Assembly: GCA_007922305.1 (NCBI GenBank)
Contig: ML677344.1
Location: 1,784,368 to 1,848,367 of the forward strand
Direction: 5' to 3'
Length of the DNA stretch: 64,000 nt
From: Dermatemys mawii
Taxonomy: Eukaryota; Chordata; Testudines; Dermatemydidae
Shown: piece after piece, positions 1 through 10,924 of the stretch
Layout: every line of letters begins with the position of its first letter
How positions within the stretch are numbered: position 1 is the first letter of the stretch
Translations under genes and position numbers: made by a program
Notes under the pieces: generated by a model
The model's database searches: none
The model's input: the letters and a program-made list of their open reading frames with translations, nothing else
Told to the model about the DNA's origin: nothing

Positions 1-175
1 TGCCTATGCAGTAAAAGAAGGCATAATTCCCTGCATGGGAATAACCAATACCAATATAAACTCCTTTATACCAGTACAACGGCATTCACACTGGAGGTGG
101 GTTGTACTGCTTTAACGATACTGGTGTAGTTAAAAATGGTACAGCTTATGTGTATAGATGAGGCTCGTGTGAGGG
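1..175. mobile_element. DNA-transposon-like remnant (TIR family of turtle genomes)
   Basis: The stretch contains repeated motifs such as tataccagtacaacgg, ggttgtactgctttaac and ggtgtagttaaaaatggtac, ending near gtgtatagatgaggc. I associate these with palindromic non-autonomous DNA elements common in turtle genomes. Only part of an element is present, with no clear target duplication. The family call rests on memory of the motif only. Confidence 0.35.
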
Positions 176-224
176 CAAAACCAGTAACATCATCTTCCTG
201 TGACTTTGTTTTTCTATTTCATGT

Positions 225-3180
225 TTCGCAAAGGGTTTGTTGGGAAGGTTTCTCAGGTCCTGGATGGAATCTCTGAAAGACAGAGGGAGACACCTCTGGA
301 ATAGCCAACAGCCCAGTAAGACAGGCGAGTCCTTTGGCTCAAGCCCTCACGCTGCCTGATTTGGAGCAAGGGCTTGACCCTGGTTTTCCCACCTCCCAGG
401 TGAGTGCTCATTAGGCCTGGCTATTCTGGGGGTGGGTGTCTCTAGTTTGAAGACTCTGCGAGGTTATTCACTCACCCTGGAGCTCAGCTGAGCTAAGCAG
501 GGAAGACGCGGTCACTTGCTAGGAAAACTCGAGAGCTGTGAACAGAGGCAGCTAACCGGGAAGATTGGAAAGGGACAGTGTGAGCCTTTCCTTCCAGGTT
601 CAGCACTGTGTGAGATATCAAGATGGCCACCGATGGATCAGTGGCAGTGACCGTCAGTGGATGTGCCATGTTCTCTTTCCTGCCTGACGACATCAGGGAT
701 TTCCTGGGCATGATGTGGAATTTGGTGGCCTTACTGGGAGGAAAAGATTCTTGAACTGGGAGATGGGGGGAAGTTGAAACGCTACTAAGAATCAGAGAAG
801 TTAAGGCGTTCCTAGACAACCAGATTCAGGAAATACCAATACCCCAGGTTCCAGGCAGAACAGAGCTGGTCACAAAGGAATCAGTGAGAGAGGGAGTCTG
901 AGAGGAGGCCTGGAAGTTCATAACCACAAGAGATCATAGCAGCATTGTGCATGGTTTCAGACAGATGAGCATAGGCATCCTGTCGCCATCAGAGAGAAGA
1001 TATGCAGGAGAAATTCCACACAGCTAGACGTTTCATATCAATATCGGGTCCTCAACGTGGAAATTACGAAAGATACCTCTCTAGACCTAGTTGGTCCAAG
1101 AAAATTGGGAGTTGTATGGGACAGGCATGGATGGAAGCTTGGCCCAACCTATAAGAAAATCAAGCTTACCCACAAAGATCTCTCGAGCAGTACAAGGAAG
1201 ACTGACAGTCCTGGCTGGAGAGTCAACATTCAGAAGAACTGAAAGAACAATCTGCCAGGGACAGGTGGACAACAGGATGGCGTATTGCCTTCCTGGAGCC
1301 AAGACACAAGAGGCTGCTCTAAGCCTGGATAGGCTTCTGAAGTCTATGGGCAAGGAACCACTGGTAATAGTTCATACTGGCATTAATGACACTGCTTTGG
1401 GGGATATCTTGCAGATAGTAGATGACTTCAGGGGACGTGGAAGTGTTCTGAAGAAGAATATCCAAGCGATCTTCTCTGAGATCCTTCCTGCCCCATGAGC
1501 ACAGAAAAAACAGAAGGCAGAAGATGCTGAAAGTGAATCACTGGATAGGTAAGTGATGTAGGGTGGAGAGCTTTGGTTTTGTGGAACATTGGCCCACCTT
1601 CTACTGGGAGAGGGGGCTGTATAATTTGTACAGCCTCCACCTCAGTAGAAAGAGGACTAATCTCCACAGGAACAGGTTGGCTAGAGTAGTCAAGAGTGGG
1701 GATAAACGAATAGCAAAAGAGGTGGTAGAAAGTGGGAAGATATGAGTACTCAGCACAAAAATCAAGACGATGTGAATAAACTTAATCAAGAAACCAAACG
1801 ACATGAAAAGAAAAAAAAAGTAAATGGTCTCTACCTTAATGCTAGGGTCCTGAGTAACAAACAAGAAGAATTAGAATAGCTCATTTATGAACATAAATTC
1901 AATCTAGTTACTGAAACCTGGTGGGGTCAGGCGCACAACAGGAATGTTAAAATCAATGGTTCTAACCTATTTAGGAAGGATCGAACAGCCAAAATGGGAT
2001 GGGGAGGGGCACTCTACCTCAAAAATGGCATTATCGGTTTCTGAGTCACTGATACTCAGAAGAAAATGATCTTGAATGCTTATGGCTCATATCCTAACGG
2101 AGCAAGCACAAGATGGGGTATTAGTTGGTGTCTGCTACATACACCAAATCATACAAGGGAACAGGCTGACTGTCTCCTTATGCACTTATCTATAATGTGT
2201 AGGGGGGAAAAAATGTGCAACCGTCGGAGACTTCAGACTTCAATTTGAGTGGCATATGCTGGAGGTCTCATGCTACTTGGAATTTCTGAACATTACAGCT
2301 GACAATTTCCTAATTCAAAAGTATTTTAGCCAACACAAGGGAATTCTATATTAGACCTTGTCCTAACAGACAAAGAGGAACTGACCACAGAACTAAAAAT
2401 TAATGGTAGCTTAGGTACAAATGATCATGACTTGATCACATTTATAAGGTATAAGCAGAATAAAGACCAGAGTAGTAATATATATACTTGGTGCTTTAAT
2501 AGGGCAAATTTCATAAAGCTGAAAATAATTATGAGCTAAAAGAGCTGGGAGGAAGAATTTAATCAGGAAACTGAATGATAATTGGGAATCCTTTAAGAAC
2601 ACCTTATTAGATGCACCAAAAGCCACAATCCCAGAAGTGAGGAAAAAGGCTGCACTGATTACAAAATCAATCTGGTTGAGAGGGAAAGTGAAGGCAGCTA
2701 TAAAAAATAAACAAAATATTTAACAAATGGAAGAATGGTGAAGTTGATAGCAATGAATATAAATCAGAAGTTAGGAATTGCAGAAAATTGGTAAGAGAAG
2801 CTAAGGGACACAAGGATAAAGCTATGACCAGTTGTTAAGGAAATAAGGAGTTACTTAACTATGTTAGGAACAAAAGGAATCCTAACAGTTATATTGGTCC
2901 ATTACTAGATGGAAATGGTAGAATTATCTGTGATAATGCAGAAAAGGCAGAAGCGTTCAATAAATATTTCTGTTCTGTCTTTGAGGGGAAACAGGTGATG
3001 TAGTCTGTGGCAAAGTTGATCTCAGGAAAAGCTTCCTAACTATGAGTCTAGTCATATCATACAATGACAACACTCTTTCCATTCTAGCAGTATCTTGGGA
3101 GGATATGTTAAACAGCAGCTCTTAAAGTCAGATATTTTAAATCAACAGGTCCAGACAACCTCTGGATTTTAGTTCTTCAA
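225..3180 (+). mobile_element. CR1 LINE, 5' part (5' UTR, ORF1, endonuclease, start of RT), inactive
   Basis: A degenerate ORF1 begins with ATG at 623 (MATDGSVAVTVSGCAMFSFL), the usual CR1 ORF1 start with its Cys-rich opening. About 400 bp of likely 5' UTR precede it. ORF1 ends near 1498 with an SGNH-esterase-like block (LVIVHTGINDTALG). A second frame from about 1742 gives the endonuclease start (GLYLNARVL, then LVTETWWGQAHNRNVKINGS and FRKDRT). Stops and frameshifts are frequent. The copy stops near 3180 in the RT segment that normally reads GPDNLHP, exactly where a minus-strand CR1 begins. The 3' half may be the piece at 4736-5935. Confidence 0.85.
1091..1498 (+). pseudogene. CR1 ORF1 C-terminal esterase-like domain (fossil)
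   Basis: An open frame of 135 codons carries CLPGAKTQEAALSLDRLLKS and then LVIVHTGINDTALGDILQIV. That is the GxND block of the SGNH/esterase-like domain found in ORF1 of many CR1 elements. It is not a host gene: the upstream ORF1 frame is broken and the endonuclease frame follows it. A parallel domain in the CR1 at 40956-45382 (LISLHMGANDTAKFLLEYIK) supports the call. No evidence of activity remains. Confidence 0.8.
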
Positions 3181-4735
3181 AGTGTCAGCAACCCCCTCAG
3201 TTCTGTATCATCAGCAAATTCAATCAGTATGCTCTCTATTCCTTCACCCTGGTCATGAATAAAAATGTTAAACAAGACCAGGCCCCAGAGAGATCCCTGT
3301 GGAACCCCACTTGAGAAGTCCCTCTAATCTGACATCACTCCATTAATAGCTACTCTTTGTTTGTGGTTGTTTAATCAATTATGTATCCACTTAATGATAG
3401 TTTCACCAAGCCCACATTTCTCCAGTTTTCTTTTCAGAATGTCACGTGGGACTGTGTCAAAATCCTTGCTAAAGTCCAGGTATATTATGTCCACTGCATT
3501 CCCCTTATCCACCAAACCAGTTACCCTGTCAAAGAAGGAAATCAAGCTGATTTGGCATGATTTGTTCTTAGTAAATCCATGCTGGTTGCTAGTAATTACC
3601 TCTTTATCCAGGTATTTGCAAATTGAATGTTTTATACGTTACTCTACTAGCTTCCCAGGTATCGAAGTCAGGCAGACTGGTCTATTGTTCTGCATCTCCT
3701 ACTTTTTAAAGATGGGCACTATGTTAGCCCTTCTCCAGTCTTCTGGGACCTCTCCTATCATTAATGAGTTTGTAAATATTATTGCCAGTGGCTCCTAGAT
3801 TTCTGCAGCTAATTCCTTCAGTACTCTTGGGTGAACAGCATCTGGCCCCACTGATCTGAATTCATTCAAATTGGTCAGAAGATCTCTGATGTGTTCATTA
3901 TCCTGATTTGCATCCCTTCTCCTTTATATTCGGTGGTAACTTCACTAGTCATCTGGTCACGTTATTTTTTGTGAGAAGACTGAAGCAAAGTAGGCACTGA
4001 GCAGCTCTGTTTTCCTATTATCTTCTGTTACCAGCTCACCTTCAACACTGGGCAATGGAACCTCATCATCCTTGATCTTTCTTTTTTGTCTGACATATTT
4101 GAAGAATTTCTTCTGATTGTCCCTTTCAGTCCTTGCCAGCTAACTCAAAAGCTTCTTGTGCAGTCACACTGGCCTCCTCTAGCTCTTCTTTTCCTTCCTC
4201 TGCAGTGGAATAGCTTGATGTTGAGCCTCCAGTATTACATCATTTAGGAACTTTGACTCCTTTCCAACTTTCTTCATTGTCCATTGTCCTCTCCGATTCT
4301 TTGGCATGCTGTGCCCACAGAACCAAATCCTGACTTCTATCCAGGAAGTCTTCATTTTCTCTGACACAATGCAGGGTTGACACTTGGGCCTCCAGTCTTC
4401 TGACGTTTTCTTCCAGTATGGAGACCAGCTTGCACTTCGCACAGACCAAGTCACTTCTCTCCTCTAGGAGAAAGACAAACACGGTGCATCCTGTGCAGGT
4501 CATAACAGCTGCTCCCTCACTATCCATTTTTTTTTACCTTATAAGGTATCAAGAGCCTCCTCGGACAATGTATTTACTGCTCGTACAAGCCTGAAAAGCA
4601 GAAACTCTGTGGGTTCTCCCACTAGGCAAACTCCCACACAAACTCCCTCTGTTTGTATCTCCTCTCTTCGCTGCTCACTAGGTTCACAACATACTTACAC
4701 ACTTGATTTGGTTCTGCACAACATATTGATTAAAA
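3181..4735 (-). mobile_element. CR1 LINE fragment with ORF1 start joined to the RT segment (internal deletion)
   Basis: Read on the minus strand, the copy begins with 5' leader, then ORF1 N-terminus at 4527 (MDSEGAAVMTCTGCTVFVFL and CAKCKLV, a CxxC..CxxC pattern). It then jumps near 4180 to the endonuclease/RT linker (ASVTAQEAFELARTERDNQK, KKFFKYV). It continues through RT to just past the catalytic region at about 3181, where the antisense text includes tgtatcatcagcaaattc. The endonuclease is absent, so this copy carries a large internal deletion. It sits between two plus-strand CR1 pieces and may have inserted into one older element. Confidence 0.8.
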
Positions 4736-5555
4736 AATGAGAATGACATAAAATTACAATGGCACACATTAAATGGATTAAAAACTGGCTTACTGATAGA
4801 TCTCATAATGTAACTGTAATTGGGGAATCATCACTGCAGGGTCCTAGAAGGGTCCCACAGGGATTGGTTCTTGCCCTATGCTATTTAACATCTCTATCAA
4901 GGACCTGGAAGAAAACATAAAAACATTACTGATAAAGTTTGCAGACAACACAAAAATTGGGGGTGTGGTAAATAATGAAGAGGACACATCGATTCACAGT
5001 GATCTAGATTGCTTGGTAAACTGGGTGTAAGCAAAGAATATGCATTTTAATATGGTTAAATGTAAATGAATATATCTGGGAACAAAGACCATTAGCCACA
5101 GTTACAGGATGGGGGACTCTATCCTGGGAACTAATGACTCTGAAAAAGATGTGGGGATTGTGGTGGATATCAGCTGACTATGAGCTCCCAAATCTGACAC
5201 TATGGCCAAAGAACTACTGTGATCCTTGGATGTATAAATGGGAATCTCCAGGAGTAGAGAGGTTATTTTACCTCTGCATTTGGGACTAGTGTGACCACTG
5301 TTGGAATACTGTGTCCAGTTCTGGTGCCCACAATTCAAGAAGGATCTTGATAAATGAGAGAGAGTTCAGAGAAGAGCCACAAGACTGATTAAAGGATTAG
5401 AAAACCTGCTTGATAGTGATAGATTCAAGGAGCTCCGTCTGTTTAGCTTAACGAAGAGAAGGTTAAGGCGAACTGAGTAGTCTATAAATACCTACATGGG
5501 AAACAAACATTTCAGAATGGGCTCTTTAATTTAGCAGTGAAAGGTATTACACAAT

Positions 5556-5694
5556 TGCTGTAATTGCTCAGTAGGTCTTCTAGTCCAACTCCCTGGACTA
5601 GATGACCAATTGCCGGTCATCTAGTCCAGGGAGTTGGACTGGAAGACCTACTGAGGTCCCTTCCAACCCAGATATTCTATGATTCTATGATTCT
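5556..5694 (+). mobile_element. Nested CR1 3' tail with fold-back start and (ATTCTATG)n end
   Basis: The insert ends with cagatattctatgattc and a second tatgattct, the octamer microsatellite that terminates CR1. Its body is a near-perfect inverted repeat of the last part of CR1. It splits an older CR1 copy, so it is younger than its host. It lacks any RT coding part, as for an extremely 5'-truncated insertion. Confidence 0.8.
5567..5655. repeat. 41-bp palindrome arms with 7-bp loop
   Basis: Left arm 5567-5607 and right arm 5615-5655 are reverse complements over 41 bp with a single mismatch (position 12 from the 5' end of the left arm), separated by aattgcc. Each arm is CR1 tail text (ctcagtaggtctt..actagatgacc). 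The DNA can extrude as a long hairpin. Confidence 0.95.
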
Positions 5695-5935
5695 CTGAAG
5701 CTAGACAAATTCAGACTGGAAATAAGGCATACATTTTTAACAGTGAGAACAGTTAACCATTGGAACAATTTACCAAGAGTCATTGTGCATTCTCCATCTC
5801 TGAGCAGTTTTAAATCAAGACTGGATGTTTTTCTAAAAGGTCTGCTCTAGAAATTATTGTGGGGAAGTTCTCTGGGCTGTGGCATTCAGGAGGCCAGACT
5901 ATACGATGACAATGGTCCCTTCTGGCCTTAGAATC

Positions 5936-8804
5936 TATTAAGTACAGGGGGTTTCTGTTTGCTTTGTTTCTAATTTAACACATTGAAGTCTCATATTTGG
6001 GGGCAGAAGCAAAACTCTTGCTCAAAAAGCCTGCAATGTGGTGGAGCTGATGCCCCAAGAGAGGGTTGGGTTTGTGCCAGTCTCCTGCGCCCGACTAGTT
6101 GGATGAAGTGCAAAAGTCGATTTCTTTTGCCTTAGAAATCGACTCTTGTCCTCTTAACCACAAGGGTGATGGCAGAGCAATGACTATAGGGGGTCACAGA
6201 GACATTGACATAGCTGCTGACAGCAACCAGCCGAAGTTTGGGAGGAAGGACTGAAGTGCTGGGATCTGCCTTCATTAGTTTTTTTGGTGTGACTCTGTGC
6301 TGTGACTCTAAGAGGCACCACAAAGACCTTGCAGCCCAGGAGGATGTGGAGTTCAAGGGGCTTTAAGCCGACTTTCTGCCCTCCTAATTTTTGGCTGTTC
6401 CTGGGCTGGAGAGGCCCTTGGTGTAACTCAGCCCTGGACTTCTCTATGGGCTGCAGCACAGCTCTGAATGTCTGCAGAGCTGTGGGCTGCAGCCAGACCC
6501 GCAACACACACACACACACTACATCCCTTGCACACTCCCTATACCAGCACCATGAAGGAGTCCTCAGGAGGCCGCCTTACATCTGTCTGATTGGTGTCTG
6601 TGCCAGGGGATTTCTCCTTCAGACTGAAACTAGGGCTTTTAGAGCCCTATCACCCTGCTTCAGCCCTTTTGCCCATAGAGGGGCTGGAGTGGGGGTCAGG
6701 ATTTCACTCTCGGTTTAACAGTAAGACATAACTTTCACTGATTTTTGACACCATTTTTCTCCCTGTGCACGACTGGACAGGGCTCCCTACAAAGCAAGTC
6801 ACAATTGTTCCTTAATCTCCACTGCTTGCCTCCTTCCTGTCACCCCAAGACCAGTGAACTTCCATGATCAGTGACTGGGGCAGTCAGTGAAAGCCAGGGC
6901 TCACGCATAGGTTTACTGCTACTCTGGCGCTGCTGGAGAGGAAATCACAAAGAGAGCCTGACCTTGTTTACATTTGACTTTAGCCACCAGTGAAAGTGAC
7001 ACCCCATTACGCGGTGTGAAGTGCTATGAATGGGGACTGCTTCCCCCCTCCGATAACTGATCTCTAGAGCTTCTGATTAAACTCTGATGGAACATCATTG
7101 CCATATAAGTGGATTACACCAGTGTTACGTGCTCTGAAAGAGACGCAGAGATGGATACTCTGTTCCGCTTGTGCTAGGCAGGAGGCAACAAAGCTCCCAG
7201 GTTCACCTGGGCTAAGAGATTCTTGTGACGCAGTGCCAAATGAAAAGGAGGAGAACCCATCTTTTTAATAAGAGATGCAGTCTATTAGCTTTGTCAGACC
7301 TCACCTTGAGAGAGCAATCTCTGGCTCCCAGTTGCTAATACAAGCCTGGTAATTGTGATCACTGGCTTTTATTATTCTTTATCCAGTATGGCACCCCTCC
7401 CAGCCATGATTTCATTTACGGGAAAATATTCAAGGAACAGAGGTTCAAAAGCACAGCTGCTAGTGGGGCTAAATGTCTGCAGAGAACCTAGGCATGTGTA
7501 GGACACAGCCTCTTTTACATTACAGGAAAAGGAATTTAAAAGATTAAATAAACTAGGGTTATATATTTGTTTTCAGCTGGAAAACGCGTCAGGGATACGA
7601 ACAAAGCTATTTAAGTAATGCCAGTCTTTGGAGATTTTGGGTGGCAGCTCATTCACATCACGGGCCAAATCTATCCCTGGAGTAACTCAGTTTGTTACAG
7701 TAAGGATTAATTTGGCTCAAGATCTTTGCTTCTTATGAGGTTATTAGGATCTTCCCCTATCTTTGACTGTGCGACTCCATGGATGGACGCTCTACAGAGT
7801 ATAGAGGTCCTAAACAGGAAGGGCATGGCCTGAGAAGAAGCCAGCAGGAACACAGGGGCCTAGTGGCTTAAGGAGATGTCTGGGATACAGAAGATCTATG
7901 TTCTAGTTCTGGCTGTGGCAGGGATGTGCAGCTTTTGGCAAGCCTGAAGTCACCAGAACTATCAGTCCTTACTGGCTTTCCTACTGGCAATCTCAGCAGA
8001 GAGGAGAAGAACAGAACCAGCACAACAGCTAACTCAAAGTTGAGGCACACCTTATTCTGGGGATAAATATAAGGACTTCAGTCTTCAGAGCTGTTGATCT
8101 GCCATCTTTCACCAGCAGTAAAAGTCACACAAGATAAGAACCTGGCCTCTTTACCACCTATTTACCTACTTTGGCCTATCCCTTTGCTCTTAGCCCTGTC
8201 TGTTTGGCAACACATTCAAGTTGCATTAGCTTGTTTAGCAACGTGAATCAGTAGGTCTATGCACAAAACAAGATTCTTATAACACAGCAGAAGCATGCAC
8301 TGAATTCTTTTTAAAAACAAATTTAAAAATACATATGACAACTCCTTGTTACTCTGTCACCAGGATATGTAAATAAAATATATGTGATATGTCTGTCTGG
8401 TGAATAGTTCTGCCAATTCATTCTCCAACCTTGATTAAAATGAGAAATAAATTCTCAAAGACTCTCAGTGGAATGCAGATGCAGGAGTGGGAATGCCACC
8501 CTGCTACCTCCACATCCCTCTCAGCAGAATATTCATCACAAACCAGCTGCGCAGACGTATGTTTTATATACACCCTGAATCTTTTTCATCAACAACATCC
8601 ACACATATTTATCTCCTCTCTCTCCTCCGTCTACTCACTCGCTGACACTGGACTCCAGAGGCCATTTAACCAAGAGATTTTTTTTTTTTTCTCCTCTCAA
8701 TGATTTAAGAATCTGGTTCTCAGTGTTTCTATTTTAAAACTTTTAAAGAGCAGCCCTGACTGTTACAGCTCACTCCAAGCAATGCCCTGGGCTATGAGAA
8801 GCAT
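5936..8804. other. Intronic sequence without a recognised gene
   Basis: No exon-like frame or clear LINE copy is visible. A (CA)8 run lies at 6504-6519 and a weak MIR-like patch at 7856-7950 (ttctagttctggctgtggc). Open frames at 6184-6718 overlap the CA repeat on both strands and show no domain. Confidence 0.5.
6504..6519. repeat. (CA)n microsatellite
   Basis: About eight uninterrupted CA units lie between gcaa and ctacatccc. Confidence 0.9.
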
Positions 8805-9412
8805 CAGCTCTATAAAGACTAGCTAAACTATTAGAGCATAAGCTTTCGTGGGCTAATACCCACTTCNNNNNNNNNNNNNNNNNNNNNNNNNNNNNNNNNN
8901 NNNNNNNNNNNNNNNNNNNNNNNNNNNNNNNNNNNNNNNNNNNNNNNNNNNNNNNNNNNNNNNNNNNNNNNNNNNNNNNNNNNNNNNNNNNNNNNNNNNN
9001 NNNNNNNNNNNNNNNNNNNNNNNNNNNNNNNNNNNNNNNNNNNNNNNNNNNNNNNNNNNNNNNNNNNNNNNNNNNNNNNNNNNNNNNNNNNNNNNNNNNN
9101 NNNNNNNNNNNNNNNNNNNNNNNNNNNNNNNNNNNNNNNNNNNNNNNNNNNNNNNNNNNNNNNNNNNNNNNNNNNNNNNNNNNNNNNNNNNNNNNNNNNN
9201 NNNNNNNNNNNNNNNNNNNNNNNNNNNNNNNNNNNNNNNNNNNNNNNNNNNNNNNNNNNNNNNNNNATGCATCCGACGAAGTGGGTATTAGCCCACGAAA
9301 GCTTATGCTCTAATACTTTAGTTAGTCTTTAAGGTGCCACAGGACTCTTTGTCACTTCTGCAATTCCAGACTAACACGGCTACCACTCTGATTCTTGACA
9401 GCTCTATAAAGA
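8805..9412. mobile_element. Penelope-like element 3' tails in inverted orientation, flanked by a 14-bp duplication, with assembly gap inside
   Basis: The 14-mer cagctctataaaga occurs at 8805-8818 and again at 9399-9412. Between the two copies, the left side (to 8866) reads actattagagcataagctt onward to acccacttc. The right side (from 9267) reads the reverse complement and then continues through ggtgccacaggactctttgt to ctctgattcttga. The shared element is the 3' part of a Penelope-like retroelement; the copies at 14350-14664 and 17756-18027 extend upstream into its coding end. An insertion with an inverted second tail fits the pseudo-LTR habit of this class. Confidence 0.75.
8867..9266. other. 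Assembly gap (400 N)
   Basis: A run of exactly 400 N sits in the loop between two inverted Penelope-like tails, which would form a hairpin and so hinder assembly. The true length is unknown. The apparent open frame across it (8853-9272) is an artefact. Confidence 0.99.
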
Positions 9413-9469
9413 AATGTCACATTCAAGCTCTTTCTTCTTGTAACAGCAGTGCATAGCATAAGGGGACGT

Positions 9470-9890
9470 GGCATCAGTCTAGCAGTTAGCGCAGAGGACT
9501 ACTAGCCAGGAAATCTGGCTTCTACTCCTAGCTCCACCAAAGACTTCCTGTGTGACCTTGGCTCTAGATTTGACTGTGGACAGTTAATGTGTTTTTACTT
9601 GTCTACACTAGACGCTAGGCTTTGCTTAACACCATGTAATTAGCAGGCTACCTAACATAGTTTAACACACCTCTCATTTTTCCAGACTAGACAAGTTTTT
9701 AGGCCCACACTTTCAAGATGGCAAATTCAATGTCTAAAGTTGGGTAACCAAAAATGGAGGAATCTCTCACTTTTGAAACCATGGACCTTAACCTGTATGG
9801 ACCTCAGCTTCCTCATTGGTAAAGTCCGGACACTGATACCCCTACCCACTTCACAGGAGAGTTGTTAGGCTGAATGCACCGGGTGACTTG
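9470..9890 (+). mobile_element. MIR-like SINE, probably split by a later insertion
   Basis: The first half has the MIR pattern with gcagaggactactagcc and cctgtgtgaccttggctct. The second half (9785-9890) resumes with cctcagcttcctcattggt and gagagttgttaggctgaatg, which are the MIR 3' core and tail. The 190 bp between contains gtctacactagacgctagg, resembling a TIR element. This is an old amniote SINE, recognised by pattern only. Confidence 0.5.
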
Positions 9891-10044
9891 AGATTCTTGG
9901 AAGAACGACACTCCAGAAGGGCAAATCATTATTACTACTTCATAACGATGTCATTGATATTTTAATAAATATTTATAGCTAATAACTTTAAATGCTGTTT
10001 AATTCTCGCATCAGTTCTCCCTATCTAATGACCAGGAGCTTTAT

Positions 10045-10200
10045 CATTACAAGGAAGAGGAGGAGGATGGAGGAGATCCAAGTTCAATTCTCTGCTCTGC
10101 CAGACTTATCTGTGTGACCGTGGGTAAGTCACTTAGCCTCTCTGTGCCTCCATTCCCCATATATAAAATGGACATAATGGCACTGCCAGCTTTCCCCGCT
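10045..10200 (+). mobile_element. MIR-like SINE
   Basis: The order caattctctgctctgcc, gtgaccgtgggtaagtca, then ctctctgtgcctccattccc and tataaaatggacataatgg matches the MIR core. A reverse-type patch follows at 10290-10400 (ggcccaaggccataat). Confidence 0.65.
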
Positions 10201-10826
10201 CCAAGCCTATTCACTCCCTGGGCTCTTTACTGTAACTCCTGGTGTCAATTACTGCAATTGTCAAACACATCCTTGGGCAGTACGTATGACTCCATTGTAC
10301 TGAGGGAGAAAATGAGTCTGGTAAAAGTTAGGTGAATGGCCCAAGGCCATAATATTGGTGCTGAGGAGTTCCTGGATCCCAGTTCTAAGACTCAACTGCT
10401 AGGTGAGACCTCACACAAGGATGTCTTGAACTCACAGATCCCAGGTGTTTCAGAAGAGAAGACGGAGACAGCAATCTGATTTTACCATACTCTGCCTAGA
10501 GGCTACAGGGGTAAGCGGACAATGGATGATCTTATTTGTGGTATGCATCTCAATGTTAAGCCACAAACAGCAACACAAGGGGCAGAACAGGTAGCCATAG
10601 ATATATCTGAAGATAATTCTAACACTTTTGAGTTATACATCATATACCTTTAAGTCATTTCTGAAGTTACTCTGCATGTCGTTCCAGAGATGTGGAAGGA
10701 TCAGAGATGTAACCATGCGAAGGTATCCTTCCAGAAGGAGTAGGGGCTGGAACAGATACCCTCCCTTTCAGCTACCTTGTCTTTGTAGCTGAACAGGAAA
10801 TAGTAAGTCACCTGAATTAGACTCAC

Positions 10827-10924
10827 CTTTGTTTCCGACGCTTTCAGAAGTTTCATGACCTCCCCGTCACGGGCGTAATCCAGTGGGGTGTGCCCCATTT
10901 CATTCCTCTGCAGGGGGCTGGCAC
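10827..10924 (-). CDS. CLPB: CLPB coding exon, end of ankyrin domain (partial gene)
   Basis: This 98-bp exon starts after acceptor gattgcgg..aatcag and ends GAAACAAAG|gtgagt in phase 0. It encodes [20 protein letters not shown] followed by [12 protein letters not shown]. It closes the last ankyrin repeat (GHTPLDYA) and starts the linker that in the family continues with a charged Glu/Lys/Arg-rich helix leading to the AAA+ module. Human has TSEAK where this has ASETK. An in-frame ATG within the exon (GAAATGGGG) is internal, not a start. The next exon is not visible between here and position 1. The assembly gap at 8867-9266 could hide a short exon, but the gap lies inside a transposon, so that is unlikely. 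Confidence 0.95.

Larger units (their letters stand above)
4736..5935 (+). mobile_element. CR1 LINE 3' part (RT to 3' UTR), interrupted by a younger CR1 tail
   Basis: Translation of scattered frames gives GSSLQGPRRVPQG-like text, then LLIKFADNTKIGGVVNN, LEYCVQFW and [16 protein letters not shown], the standard order of the CR1 RT C-terminus. The 3' UTR runs to about 5935 with gacaatggtcccttctggcc. At 5556-5694 a separate CR1 tail has been inserted between aggtattacacaat and tgaagctagacaaattc, words that are adjacent in intact CR1 copies (compare 24930-24990). It may be the 3' half of the element at 225-3180. Confidence 0.8.

Noticed and set aside
6184..6718. Opposed frames of 111 and 138 codons
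   Set aside because: Both read through the CA microsatellite; no domain or splice pattern was seen.
8853..9272. 139-codon frame across the gap
   Set aside because: Almost entirely N; an artefact.
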